A DNA stretch of 64,000 nt, taken from positions 1 to 64,000 of the forward strand of contig JARLIH010000273.1 in NCBI GenBank assembly GCA_031291845.1, written 5' to 3'. Position numbers and translations under genes: made by a program. The stretch comes from Isosphaeraceae bacterium (GTDB lineage: Bacteria > Planctomycetota > Planctomycetia > Isosphaerales > Isosphaeraceae). The notes beneath the pieces are model-generated. The model did no database searches. It was not told the DNA's origin and saw only the letters and a list, made by a program, of their open reading frames with translations. This document shows, one piece after another, positions 45,822-53,162 of the stretch; within the stretch, counting starts at the first letter, position 1; the number at the start of each line of letters is the position of its first letter.

Positions 45822-45869
45822 CTTCGAGGCTTTTTTACGTTGAGGAGACCGCGAACGTCGCCCTGTCAC

Positions 45870-48800
45870 CTACGGCAGGGAAGGCATGTCCCAGAGTCTG
45901 ATCGTCCCGTCGGCCCCGGCCGTGGCCAGCCCGGAACCATCGGGGGAAAAGGCGATCCCGCGAACCACGGCGCGATGGCCGACGAAGCGAACCACTTCCG
46001 CGCCCGTCCGGGCGTCATGAAGGTTGACCAGCCCATCACGCCGGCCGGTCCACATGAGCGTTCTCCCGTCGGGGGAGAAAGCGACCGCTTGAACACAGTC
46101 GGTCAGTCCGGTGAGAGTGAGGCGTGCCTCGCCGGAGGGGACGTCCCAGACGCGAACGGACTGGTCCGCGCCACCGGTTGCGAGCGAGCGGCCATCGGGG
46201 GAGAACGCGAGACTGACGACCGCACGGTCGTGCCCTTTGAGCTCAGACGCGAGCGACCGGTTCGCCACGTTCCAGATCCTGACCTCGCCGCCGGCTTGCG
46301 GCCGGCTCCCGAACGCTCCGCCGCCGGTCGCGAGCCGCCGTCCGTCTGGTGAAAACGCCAGGCACTGCACGTCCGAGCGAAACTCGGTCAGCCGCGCAAC
46401 CTCCGCGCCGGTCTCCGCGTCCCAGAGCGTCAGGAGCCTTCCCTCGCCCACGGATGCGAGCTGCTTGCCGTTCGGAGAGAAGGCCAGGGCGGTCACGCCG
46501 TTCAGCCCCGCCAGCTCGTAGCGCGTCTGGCCGCCGGCGACGTCCCAGAGGCGAATCGTGCCGTCCCAGCTTCCCGAGGCCAGCGTCTTTCCGTCGGGGG
46601 CAAACACGGCGGTGGCGACACCGCGCTCATGCCCTTCGAGCGTGGCCTTGACCCGGCGCTCGGCCACGTCCCAGAGCGTGACGGCACCCGGCTCGTCCAT
46701 CGGTCCGTCCGCGACGGCCAGCGTCTTGGCGTCGGGAGAATAGGCCACGGTCCAGGTTGCGTCTTGGTTCGCCTTGAGGGTGACGCGGGGCGTCTGGCGC
46801 TGGGATGCCAGGTTCCAGAGCTTGACCGTGTTGTCGCTCCCTGCCGTCGCGACTGATCGGCCGTCGTTGCCGAACGCCAGGTCCGCGACGGGCCCTTCGT
46901 GGCCCTTGAGTTGTCCGCGTTGCTCTCCACTGTGCGCATCCCAAAGGACGACGTCGCCGTTTTCGTGGGCCGAGCCTAGCAGCCGTCCGTCGGGAGAGAA
47001 CGCGAGCGAGCGACAGCGCGCGTGTGCGACGGTCGCTTTGGGAGCGAGACTCCTGGAGTCTCGGAGCACCACGGTTCCCTCCGACCCGGCCGTGGCGAGG
47101 GTCTTCCCATCGGGCGAGAACGCGACGGCGTCCACATCACGCAGCGCACCAGCCTCGCGGTCGGCGTAGACGTCCCAGAGCAGGGCAGATCGCGCCGCCG
47201 AGCGACCCCACGTGATGGCCAGAGTTCGTCCCGTGGGTGTGACGCGGAGACTCACGATCGGTCCGGCCAACCTCGGGATCGCCCGCAACAGCCGGCGCTC
47301 CGTGACGTCCCAGAACCGCACGCTCCCGTCCGCCCCCCCGGAGACCAACCACCGATCGTCCGGCGCGAACGCAACGGACGTCACGGCGCCGGTGTGTGCG
47401 TCCCATTCCCGGAACGGCCGTCCCCCCTCGCTGTCGAAAAGCCGCAAGCGGCCGGCGGGATCGCCGGTAGCGTAGACGGTCCTCTTGTTCGACACCGCGA
47501 GCACCGCGCCTTCGTCCCGCGCGACTCTCGTGGCAGCACCCGACGGGAGACTCCAGCACGCGACGCCACCTCGCCCGGCCGCCAGGAGCGAACGGCTGGC
47601 CGGCCCGAACGCGACCGAGGCGAGCTCGTCGGCACACGGCAAAGAAACCGTCGCCGAGAACACCACCGCGGCGGGCTCCCACAGACGGACCGATCCGTCG
47701 AAGCCGCCGGTGGCAAGCTGCCGGCCAACGGGCGCGAACGCCAGGGCCGACACGCCGTCCGTGTGACCGGCCAGGCTCGAACGCTCGAGACCGGTGCGCG
47801 CGTCCCAGAGCTTCACGGTCGCGTCCAGGCTCCCGGTCGCCAACAACCCTCCTCCAGGTGAAAACGCCAGGCTGACGACCATGTCGGAGTGACCCATGAG
47901 CGCGGCGGTCTCTCGTCCCGACGCGACGTCCCACAGTTTCACCGCGCCGTCTTCACTGGCGGACGCGAGCGTCGCGCCGTCGCGCGAATAGGCAAGGGCC
48001 CGCACCGTGGCACCGTGTCCAGGCAGCCGGCCACCGGATACCCCATCCCGAACGCTCCAGAGCGCGATCTGACGGCCCGCTCCGCCCGCAGCCAGCGTAC
48101 GGCCGTCGGGGGCGAACGCCAGGGCCCGGACCGACGCCTCGTGCACGAACGGAGCGCGCTGAGGCCCCCCATCCCGCACGTCCCAAAGGCGAACGGTCTT
48201 ATCGTGCCCGCCCGATGCGAGGAGCACGCCGTCCGGCGAGAACGCCAGGGCAAAGACCCAGTTCGTATGCCCCGCGAGCCTGGTCCGCACCCGCCCGGAC
48301 GGAATGTCCCAGAGCCTGACGAGCCGGTCGAAACCCCCGGTGGCCAGCGTGCGGCCGTCCGGCGAGAACGCCACGCACGAGACCGTGTCCGATGTTTCCG
48401 CAAGCCGATGAAGCACCCGCCCCGTCTTGGCGTCGCGAACGAGAACGAGGCCGTCCTCGCCCGCCACCGCGAGCAAGGCGCCGTCGGGAGAATAGGCGAG
48501 GGCCGGGATCGCGACGCGCGTCTTGGTAAACGCCCCGTCGCCACGAAGCCAGACTTTGCTCGGACCGAAGTTCCCGGACTCGCCCAGGTCGTCCCCGAGT
48601 GCACGGATGTCGTTCGGCGCGATCGCGGCGTTGAACCGTCCCCAGACGAGGCTCCGGCTCCCAAACGGCAGCACCAGCAGCGCCACGATCAGCAGGCCGG
48701 CGACGCCCCGGCCGGAGAGACGTCCGCACACGGGTCTTTCGTGGTCCAGAATGCGGAGCAGCCGGCGCCTGACCAGGGTCCGGGACTCGAACAACCTCAG

Positions 48801-49757
48801 CGCCGGCGTCGCGCTCGGCGTACGATCCACCGTACGGCCGACGATCGTCAGGAAGCCCTCGCCGCAATCGGAGCGCGACGTCTGACAGGCGGCGAGCGCG
48901 GCGTCGTCACACGCGTATTCGCGAAGCTGGTCGATGATCCCGTTAGCCACATGGACGGCCGGGTGAAAGAAGAACAGGGCGTGCGCGATTCTCTGCCCCA
49001 TCACCACCCAGAGGTCTCCCCGACGGACGTGCGCCAGCTCGTGGAGCAGGACCCACGTGAGCTGCTTGGGCGTTAGCCCGTCATCGATGTCGGGGGGCAC
49101 GACGACCGTCGGCTTCAGCAGCCCACCGACCGCGGGGGACGTCAAACGAGGGCTAACCGCCCACCGCACTCGCCGGCGAACCCCGGCAGCGCGCTCCAAC
49201 GTCTCGGTGTCGACCGGCAGCCACGCTCTCCCGAGTGGAATCGCGTCGTTGAGCAACCGCCGCGTCGATCCCAGGCCCCTGAGAAAACGGGCGCAGAGCA
49301 CGAAGGAGCAGAGCGCCCAGCCAACCATTACGTACGACGCGAACGAGAGCGACGGACGAGTCCGAGGCAGCGCCGTTCCTGCTTCAACCGCCGGCGCGGA
49401 ACCTACCGTCACCGGTGACGCCGGGGAAACGGCGGCTCCCGATGGGTTCACGTCTCCCGTCGCCGGGAGCATCCACCGAGGCGGGACGGCGGCCGGTTCG
49501 GGGTGCGACGACGACGCTGCCCACTCAATCGCTCGTTCCACCGAACCCTTCGGAAGCCAGGCGCCCGGCACCGGCACGAACAGCTTGACCAGCACCAGGC
49601 AGAACAGCCCGTAGCCGACCTGCGCGGACATGCGACGCCGCAGGGGAAGCCAGACGACCAGCAAGACCACGAGCAAACCCGAGACGTCGACCAGGGCGCG
49701 CGACATGAAGGTCGCCCATACCGCGCTCCAGGAGTTCAACGCCTCGATGGCCATCAT
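45870..49757 (-). CDS. BlaR1-like M56 metallopeptidase fused to WD40 repeats
   Basis: 1295 residues. The N-terminal 370 residues are the M56 membrane peptidase: hydrophobic segments at about 20-38, 46-66, 138-160 and 345-370, zinc motif HELAH at 239-243 and third ligand Glu280 in REYACDDAA. The remaining 900 residues are WD40 repeats with the usual VxxLAFSPDGRxLATGGxDxTVRLWD unit in more than 15 copies, enough for two or more propellers. In BlaR1/MecR1 the C-terminal part is a penicillin-binding sensor; here the propeller takes its place, so the signal sensed is unknown. It overlaps the repressor gene upstream by ATGA, the usual BlaI-BlaR1 arrangement. Confidence 0.9.
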   Translation of the reverse strand: MMAIEALNSWSAVWATFMSRALVDVSGLLVVLLVVWLPLRRRMSAQVGYGLFCLVLVKLFVPVPGAWLPKGSVERAIEWAASSSHPEPAAVPPRWMLPATGDVNPSGAAVSPASPVTVGSAPAVEAGTALPRTRPSLSFASYVMVGWALCSFVLCARFLRGLGSTRRLLNDAIPLGRAWLPVDTETLERAAGVRRRVRWAVSPRLTSPAVGGLLKPTVVVPPDIDDGLTPKQLTWVLLHELAHVRRGDLWVVMGQRIAHALFFFHPAVHVANGIIDQLREYACDDAALAACQTSRSDCGEGFLTIVGRTVDRTPSATPALRLFESRTLVRRRLLRILDHERPVCGRLSGRGVAGLLIVALLVLPFGSRSLVWGRFNAAIAPNDIRALGDDLGESGNFGPSKVWLRGDGAFTKTRVAIPALAYSPDGALLAVAGEDGLVLVRDAKTGRVLHRLAETSDTVSCVAFSPDGRTLATGGFDRLVRLWDIPSGRVRTRLAGHTNWVFALAFSPDGVLLASGGHDKTVRLWDVRDGGPQRAPFVHEASVRALAFAPDGRTLAAGGAGRQIALWSVRDGVSGGRLPGHGATVRALAYSRDGATLASASEDGAVKLWDVASGRETAALMGHSDMVVSLAFSPGGGLLATGSLDATVKLWDARTGLERSSLAGHTDGVSALAFAPVGRQLATGGFDGSVRLWEPAAVVFSATVSLPCADELASVAFGPASRSLLAAGRGGVACWSLPSGAATRVARDEGAVLAVSNKRTVYATGDPAGRLRLFDSEGGRPFREWDAHTGAVTSVAFAPDDRWLVSGGADGSVRFWDVTERRLLRAIPRLAGPIVSLRVTPTGRTLAITWGRSAARSALLWDVYADREAGALRDVDAVAFSPDGKTLATAGSEGTVVLRDSRSLAPKATVAHARCRSLAFSPDGRLLGSAHENGDVVLWDAHSGEQRGQLKGHEGPVADLAFGNDGRSVATAGSDNTVKLWNLASQRQTPRVTLKANQDATWTVAYSPDAKTLAVADGPMDEPGAVTLWDVAERRVKATLEGHERGVATAVFAPDGKTLASGSWDGTIRLWDVAGGQTRYELAGLNGVTALAFSPNGKQLASVGEGRLLTLWDAETGAEVARLTEFRSDVQCLAFSPDGRRLATGGGAFGSRPQAGGEVRIWNVANRSLASELKGHDRAVVSLAFSPDGRSLATGGADQSVRVWDVPSGEARLTLTGLTDCVQAVAFSPDGRTLMWTGRRDGLVNLHDARTGAEVVRFVGHRAVVRGIAFSPDGSGLATAGADGTIRLWDMPSLP

Positions 49758-50164
49758 GTCCCCTCCGGCTCCGGACCGGACTTCTCGTTCCCCTGCTGAT
49801 CGAGGAGCAACCGCAACTGAGCCAGATCGTCAGGCGTCAGACGGCTCTTTTTGACCATATACGCGAGCAACCGACCGTCCATCCCGTCCAGCGTGTTCTC
49901 GAGCAGCGTATCGGCCGCCCCTGCCAGCGATCGCCAAGCCGGGTGGGCCGGCTGGTACAGATAGCTGGTCCCCACCGCCGTCGCCGTCAGGTGCCCCTTG
50001 TCCACGAGCCGCCGGAGCAGCGTCTTCGTCGTGCTGGGCGCCCAACCGTGCGCCCCCCCCGCTTCTTCGTAAACGTCACGCGCAGCGCAGCTCTTGCGCC
50101 GCCAGACGATCTTCATCACTTTCCACTCGGCCGTCGTCAGCGGCTCGGGAGACTCACGAGACAT
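49754..50164 (-). CDS. BlaI/MecI-family winged-helix repressor
   Basis: 136 residues. The N-terminal winged helix has LTTAEWKVMKIVWRRKSCAA, RDVYEEAG, and WAPSTTKTLLRRLVDKGHL, the recognition helix of this family. The C-terminal helices (AADTLLENTLDGMDGRLLAYM, LTPDDLAQLRLLLDQQG) are the dimerisation part. The ATG at 50164 is preferred; 10 more residues could be read from 50194. In the family, the M56 partner cleaves the repressor on signal, releasing the operator. It overlaps the M56-WD40 gene by 3-4 bases. It probably regulates its own promoter at 50236-50207, and possibly P5. Confidence 0.9.
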   Translation of the reverse strand: MSRESPEPLTTAEWKVMKIVWRRKSCAARDVYEEAGGAHGWAPSTTKTLLRRLVDKGHLTATAVGTSYLYQPAHPAWRSLAGAADTLLENTLDGMDGRLLAYMVKKSRLTPDDLAQLRLLLDQQGNEKSGPEPEGT

Positions 50165-50202
50165 GGGTTGCCGTCCCAGGGGTTTACGAAGCAAGTCGCA
50201 CG

Positions 50203-50236
50203 ACTACAACTATCGCCGGCAGCGATATCGTGTCAA
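50203..50236 (-). promoter_or_regulatory. Candidate promoter and operator of the blaI-type gene
   Basis: On the minus strand TTGACA (50236-50231) is followed after 18 bases by TAGTTG (50212-50207). The -10 region overlaps a TGTAGT half-site of the kind bound by BlaI/MecI repressors (TACA...TGTA type). The bases GAATTTCGTTGACA, 11 bases, CCGGCGATA, one base, TTGTAG match the P5 upstream region. The leader to the ATG at 50164 would be about 35 bases. Confidence 0.5.
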
Positions 50237-50387
50237 CGAAATTCCTCGGGAAACGTCCGGGGCGACCGTTCCTGCGAGTGGCGGCACCGGTTACACACCG
50301 GGCCGGCCGGTTTCTTTCAGAACGCCGGGCGCTGTGTTAGCATCGGCCAGACGCAAGAAGCTACGCGGGTCCTCCTGGGGTTACGCC

Positions 50388-51560
50388 ATGCCGTTCAATA
50401 CGTGGGTCAAAGCCGTGCTCGTGGGGTCACTCCTCTTCGCGGCAGGCGCTCTGCCGTCTTGGGCCGAGAGTCGACAGGACGAGGGGTCCTGGGTGTTCTT
50501 CGGCACCTATACGGGGGGACGGAGCGCGGGGATCTACCGCGGCACGTTTGACCCCACAACGGGGAAGGTGTCGGGCGTGAAGCTCGCGGCAAAGGCCGCC
50601 AGCCCCTCGTTCCTGGCGATTCATCCGACGCATCGGTTTCTCTATGCGGTTGACGAGGTCGCCGATTTCGACGGCAAGAAGGCCGGCGCCGTGACGGCGT
50701 TTGCGCTCGACCCCAAGACAGGAGAGCTGACGCGTCTGAACCAGCAGTCGACCATTCGAACCGGTCCGTGCCACCTGGTCGACGACCCGGGAGGCCGCAA
50801 CGTGCTCGTCGCCAACTATGGAGGCGGCAGCGTGTGCGTTTTGCCGATCCAGCCGGACGGCCGCCTCAAATCCGCGAGCAGCTTCGTGCAGCACGAGGGC
50901 TCGGGGGCCAACCCTCAGCGTCAGGAGGCGCCCCACGCGCACTCGATTAACCTCGACCCGGCTGGACGGTTCGCCGCGGTGGCCGACCTGGGCCTCGACC
51001 AGGTCCGGGTCTATCGGTTCGCCGCCGCTCCGGGCACGTTGACCCCGAACGACCCGCCGTTCGTCAAGCTGCCGCCGGGAGCCGGTCCGCGCCACTTCGC
51101 GTTTCATCCCCGGGCTCCGTTTGCCTACGCGATCAATGAGCTGAACTCCACCGTCACCGCGTTCGGATACGATGGCGAGAAGGGGATCTTGTCTCCGTTC
51201 CAGACCGTGACGACCGTGCCCGAAGGCTACCGAGGCGAGAACTACCCGGCTGACGTGCAGATCCATCCGTCAGGCCGGTTCCTCTACGGGTCAAACCGGG
51301 GGCACAACAGTATCGCCGCTTACACGATCGACCCGCAGTCGGGCCGGCTGACGGCGCGGGGCCAGCAGGGGGAGGGGATCAAGGTCCCTCGCGGGTTTGG
51401 GATCGACCCGACGGGCACCTGGCTGCTGGTGGGAAACCAGGATGCGGACAGCGCGATCGCTTTCCGCATCGACGCTGAGACCGGCGCTTTGAAGCCGAAC
51501 GGCGAGCCGGTCGACGTTCCCAAGCCCGTCTGCGTGAAGTTCGTGCCCGTCGGCCGTTGA
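50388..51560 (+). CDS. Exported lactonase-family seven-bladed beta-propeller protein
   Basis: 390 residues. The signal is KAVLVGSLLFAAGALPSWA. The mature part is the 6-phosphogluconolactonase-type propeller: VFFGTYTGGRSAGIYRGTFD, SPSFLAIHPTHRFLYAVDEV, GPCHLVDDPGGRNVLVANYG, PHAHSINLDPAGRFAAVADL, GAGPRHFAFHPRAPFAYAIN, and YPADVQIHPSGRFLYGSNRG. A signal peptide is unusual for the E. coli-type enzyme of the pentose phosphate pathway, so the exported substrate is uncertain. The ATG at 50388 is preferred over in-frame upstream starts because it begins the signal peptide. Divergent from the blaI-type gene. Confidence 0.87.
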   Translation: MPFNTWVKAVLVGSLLFAAGALPSWAESRQDEGSWVFFGTYTGGRSAGIYRGTFDPTTGKVSGVKLAAKAASPSFLAIHPTHRFLYAVDEVADFDGKKAGAVTAFALDPKTGELTRLNQQSTIRTGPCHLVDDPGGRNVLVANYGGGSVCVLPIQPDGRLKSASSFVQHEGSGANPQRQEAPHAHSINLDPAGRFAAVADLGLDQVRVYRFAAAPGTLTPNDPPFVKLPPGAGPRHFAFHPRAPFAYAINELNSTVTAFGYDGEKGILSPFQTVTTVPEGYRGENYPADVQIHPSGRFLYGSNRGHNSIAAYTIDPQSGRLTARGQQGEGIKVPRGFGIDPTGTWLLVGNQDADSAIAFRIDAETGALKPNGEPVDVPKPVCVKFVPVGR

Positions 51561-51564
51561 TCAA

Positions 51565-51637
51565 GGGGGTTGGCAGCCGCGTGCCTCTTCCGCGAAGATC
51601 ATTTTTTTAAGGGCGGCAGCCTGTTTTCCCAACCCCC
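51565..51637 (+). promoter_or_regulatory. Nine-base inverted repeat spanning the leader of the NtrC-type gene
   Basis: GGGGGTTGG (51565-51573) and CCAACCCCC (51629-51637) are perfect complements flanking 55 bases that include a terminator-like hairpin. The right arm ends 2 bases before the ATG at 51640, so folding would hide that start; an ATG at 51649 stays free. It could be a leader control element or a chance pairing. Confidence 0.35.
51586..51608 (+). terminator. Candidate intrinsic terminator after the lactonase-type gene
   Basis: TCTTC (51586-51590) and GAAGA (51594-51598) form a short stem with a CGC loop, followed after three bases by seven T residues (51602-51608). The stem is only five pairs, so efficiency would be low. 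Confidence 0.4.
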
Positions 51638-51639
51638 GG

Positions 51640-52986
51640 ATGGGCGCAATGCGGAGCTTGATCGTCGACGACGAGCCGAACATCAGGCGCACCCTGCGCG
51701 TCGCGCTCGAGGCAATGGGGCAGACGGTGGAGGAGGCTTCCTCCGCGGCCGAGGCGTTGCGCACGCTCGAGCACCAGCCGTGTGACGCCGCACTCGTCGA
51801 CCTCCGGTTGGGGCAGGAATCCGGGCTCGAGCTGCTCGACGCGCTGCTCGAGCAATCGCCGCGGATGGCCGTGATCATCATCACGGCTTACGCGTCGTTC
51901 GACTCGGCCGTGGACGCGATGCGCCGGGGTGCGTTCGACTACCTGCCCAAACCGTTCACGCCGTCCCAGGTGCGCGCGGTGTTCGAGCGGGTCGCGCGCG
52001 TGCGGGGCCTGCGCGACCGGATCGCCGACCTCGAAGAGCAGGTGAAATCCGAGGTTCCCGAGGCTGATCTCGTCGGGCGAGATCCGGAGGTCGGCCGCGT
52101 CTATGACATTGCCCGGCGCGTTGCGCCGAGCGATGCCGCGGTCTTGATCCGGGGAGAGAACGGCGTGGGCAAGGGGGTGCTGGCACACGCGCTGCACGGC
52201 TGGAGTCAGCGCGCGGCGGGTCCCTTTGTAACCGTGAGCTGCCCCAGCCTGAGCGCTGACCTGCTCGAAAGCGACCTGTTCGGGCACGCCCGAGGCGCGT
52301 TCACAGGGGCCGTGCGCGACACCGCGGGCAAAGTCGCGGCCGCCCAGGGAGGAACGCTGTTCCTGGACGAGGTCGGCGACTTGCCGCTGCCGCTCCAGCC
52401 GAAGCTCCTGCGTTTTCTCCAGGAGCGCAAATACGAGCGCGTCGGCGAGACGAAGACCCGGCTCGCCGACGTGCGAATCGTCGCTGCGACCAATCACGAC
52501 CTCGAGGCGGCAGTCGCCGCAAACACCTTCCGGGAAGACCTACTCTACCGGCTCAATGTCGTGGAGTTGACGCTTCCCCCGCTCCGTCTGCGGAGCGACA
52601 TCCTGCCCCTGGCCGAACACCTCCTGCGCTTCTTCTCGCAGCAAATGGGCCGGCGCCTGGAGGGCTTTACGCCGGAAGCTCGAGACGCTTTGTCACGCCA
52701 TGCCTGGCCCGGCAACCTGCGCGAGCTCCGCAATGCGATCGAGCGCGCGGCGATCCTCGCGGCAGGGCCCGAGATCGGTCTGGCCGACCTGCCCGACCGA
52801 ATCGCCCTGACGCGCCCGGGCGCCGGTGCTTCGCTCGTGGTCGGCGGCGCGGCGACCCTCGAGGAGCTCGAAATCGAACACATCCGGCGCGTGCTGAACG
52901 CGGCGTCCAGCCTCGACGCGGCGGCTCGTACGCTCGGCATCGACCCGAGCACCCTCTATCGGAAACGAAAACAATACGGCCTCTAA
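51640..52986 (+). CDS. NtrC-family sigma-54-dependent response regulator
   Basis: 448 residues with all three domains. The receiver (1-120) has the acidic pair DD10-11 and phosphoacceptor Asp54 in ALVDLRLG. The AAA+ domain has Walker A GENGVGKG at 172-179, the sigma-54 contact loop GAFTGA at 219-224, and Walker B TLFLDEVG. The Fis-type helix-turn-helix ends the protein (LDAAARTLGIDPSTLYRKRK). It activates sigma-54 promoters when phosphorylated, most likely by the kinase encoded next. ATG at 51649 is an alternative start. The order regulator-kinase resembles AlgB-KinB. Two dyads and a sigma-54 promoter follow the gene. Confidence 0.92.
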   Translation: MGAMRSLIVDDEPNIRRTLRVALEAMGQTVEEASSAAEALRTLEHQPCDAALVDLRLGQESGLELLDALLEQSPRMAVIIITAYASFDSAVDAMRRGAFDYLPKPFTPSQVRAVFERVARVRGLRDRIADLEEQVKSEVPEADLVGRDPEVGRVYDIARRVAPSDAAVLIRGENGVGKGVLAHALHGWSQRAAGPFVTVSCPSLSADLLESDLFGHARGAFTGAVRDTAGKVAAAQGGTLFLDEVGDLPLPLQPKLLRFLQERKYERVGETKTRLADVRIVAATNHDLEAAVAANTFREDLLYRLNVVELTLPPLRLRSDILPLAEHLLRFFSQQMGRRLEGFTPEARDALSRHAWPGNLRELRNAIERAAILAAGPEIGLADLPDRIALTRPGAGASLVVGGAATLEELEIEHIRRVLNAASSLDAAARTLGIDPSTLYRKRKQYGL

Positions 52987-52995
52987 CGCTTCGTT

Positions 52996-53033
52996 TCGTG
53001 CATTCCGCGCGACTAATCGTGCGGACCGCACGA
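52996..53033 (+). promoter_or_regulatory. Paired 17-base dyads, likely upstream activating sites
   Basis: Site 2 (53017-53033) is TCGTGCGGACCGCACGA, a perfect dyad with one central base. Site 1 (52996-53012) is TCGTGCATTCCGCGCGA, identical to site 2 at 13 of 17 positions. The starts are 21 bases apart, two helical turns, as expected for cooperative binding of an NtrC-type dimer pair. The sites lie about 110-150 bases before the predicted transcription start of the kinase gene. Confidence 0.6.
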
Positions 53034-53118
53034 ATTCCGCGCAGACGCGACCCGATTCCCCTCCGCTCATCGAGCTGAATCACCGACAAGCCGAGCGTAA
53101 CGGGGAAGGATCGACCTG

Positions 53119-53134
53119 CGGCACGGCAGATGCA
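53119..53134 (+). promoter_or_regulatory. Near-consensus sigma-54 promoter of the kinase gene
   Basis: CGGCACGGCAGATGCA matches the sigma-54 consensus TGGCACGRNNNTTGCW except at two positions, with the required GG and GC exactly 10 bases apart. Transcription would begin near 53145, upstream of the ATG at 53163. An alternative start at 53130 would lie inside this promoter and is therefore less likely. Confidence 0.6.
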
Positions 53135-53162
53135 CCTCTACGGCGCGATGTGGGAACCACGC

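Noticed and set aside
44610-46352. 580-codon open frame on the plus strand
   Set aside because: It crosses the DUF1549/1553 and WD40 genes on the opposite strand and has no domain; a shadow of codon bias.
45870-48600. Tandem DNA repeats or a CRISPR-like array
   Set aside because: The periodic pattern comes from WD40 codons with variable bases, about 120-130 bases per unit; there are no identical short repeats with unique spacers.
51570-51587. Possible sigma-54 promoter (TTGGCA...TGCC) before the NtrC-type gene
   Set aside because: The GG and GC elements are 9, not 10, bases apart and the intervening consensus positions do not match.
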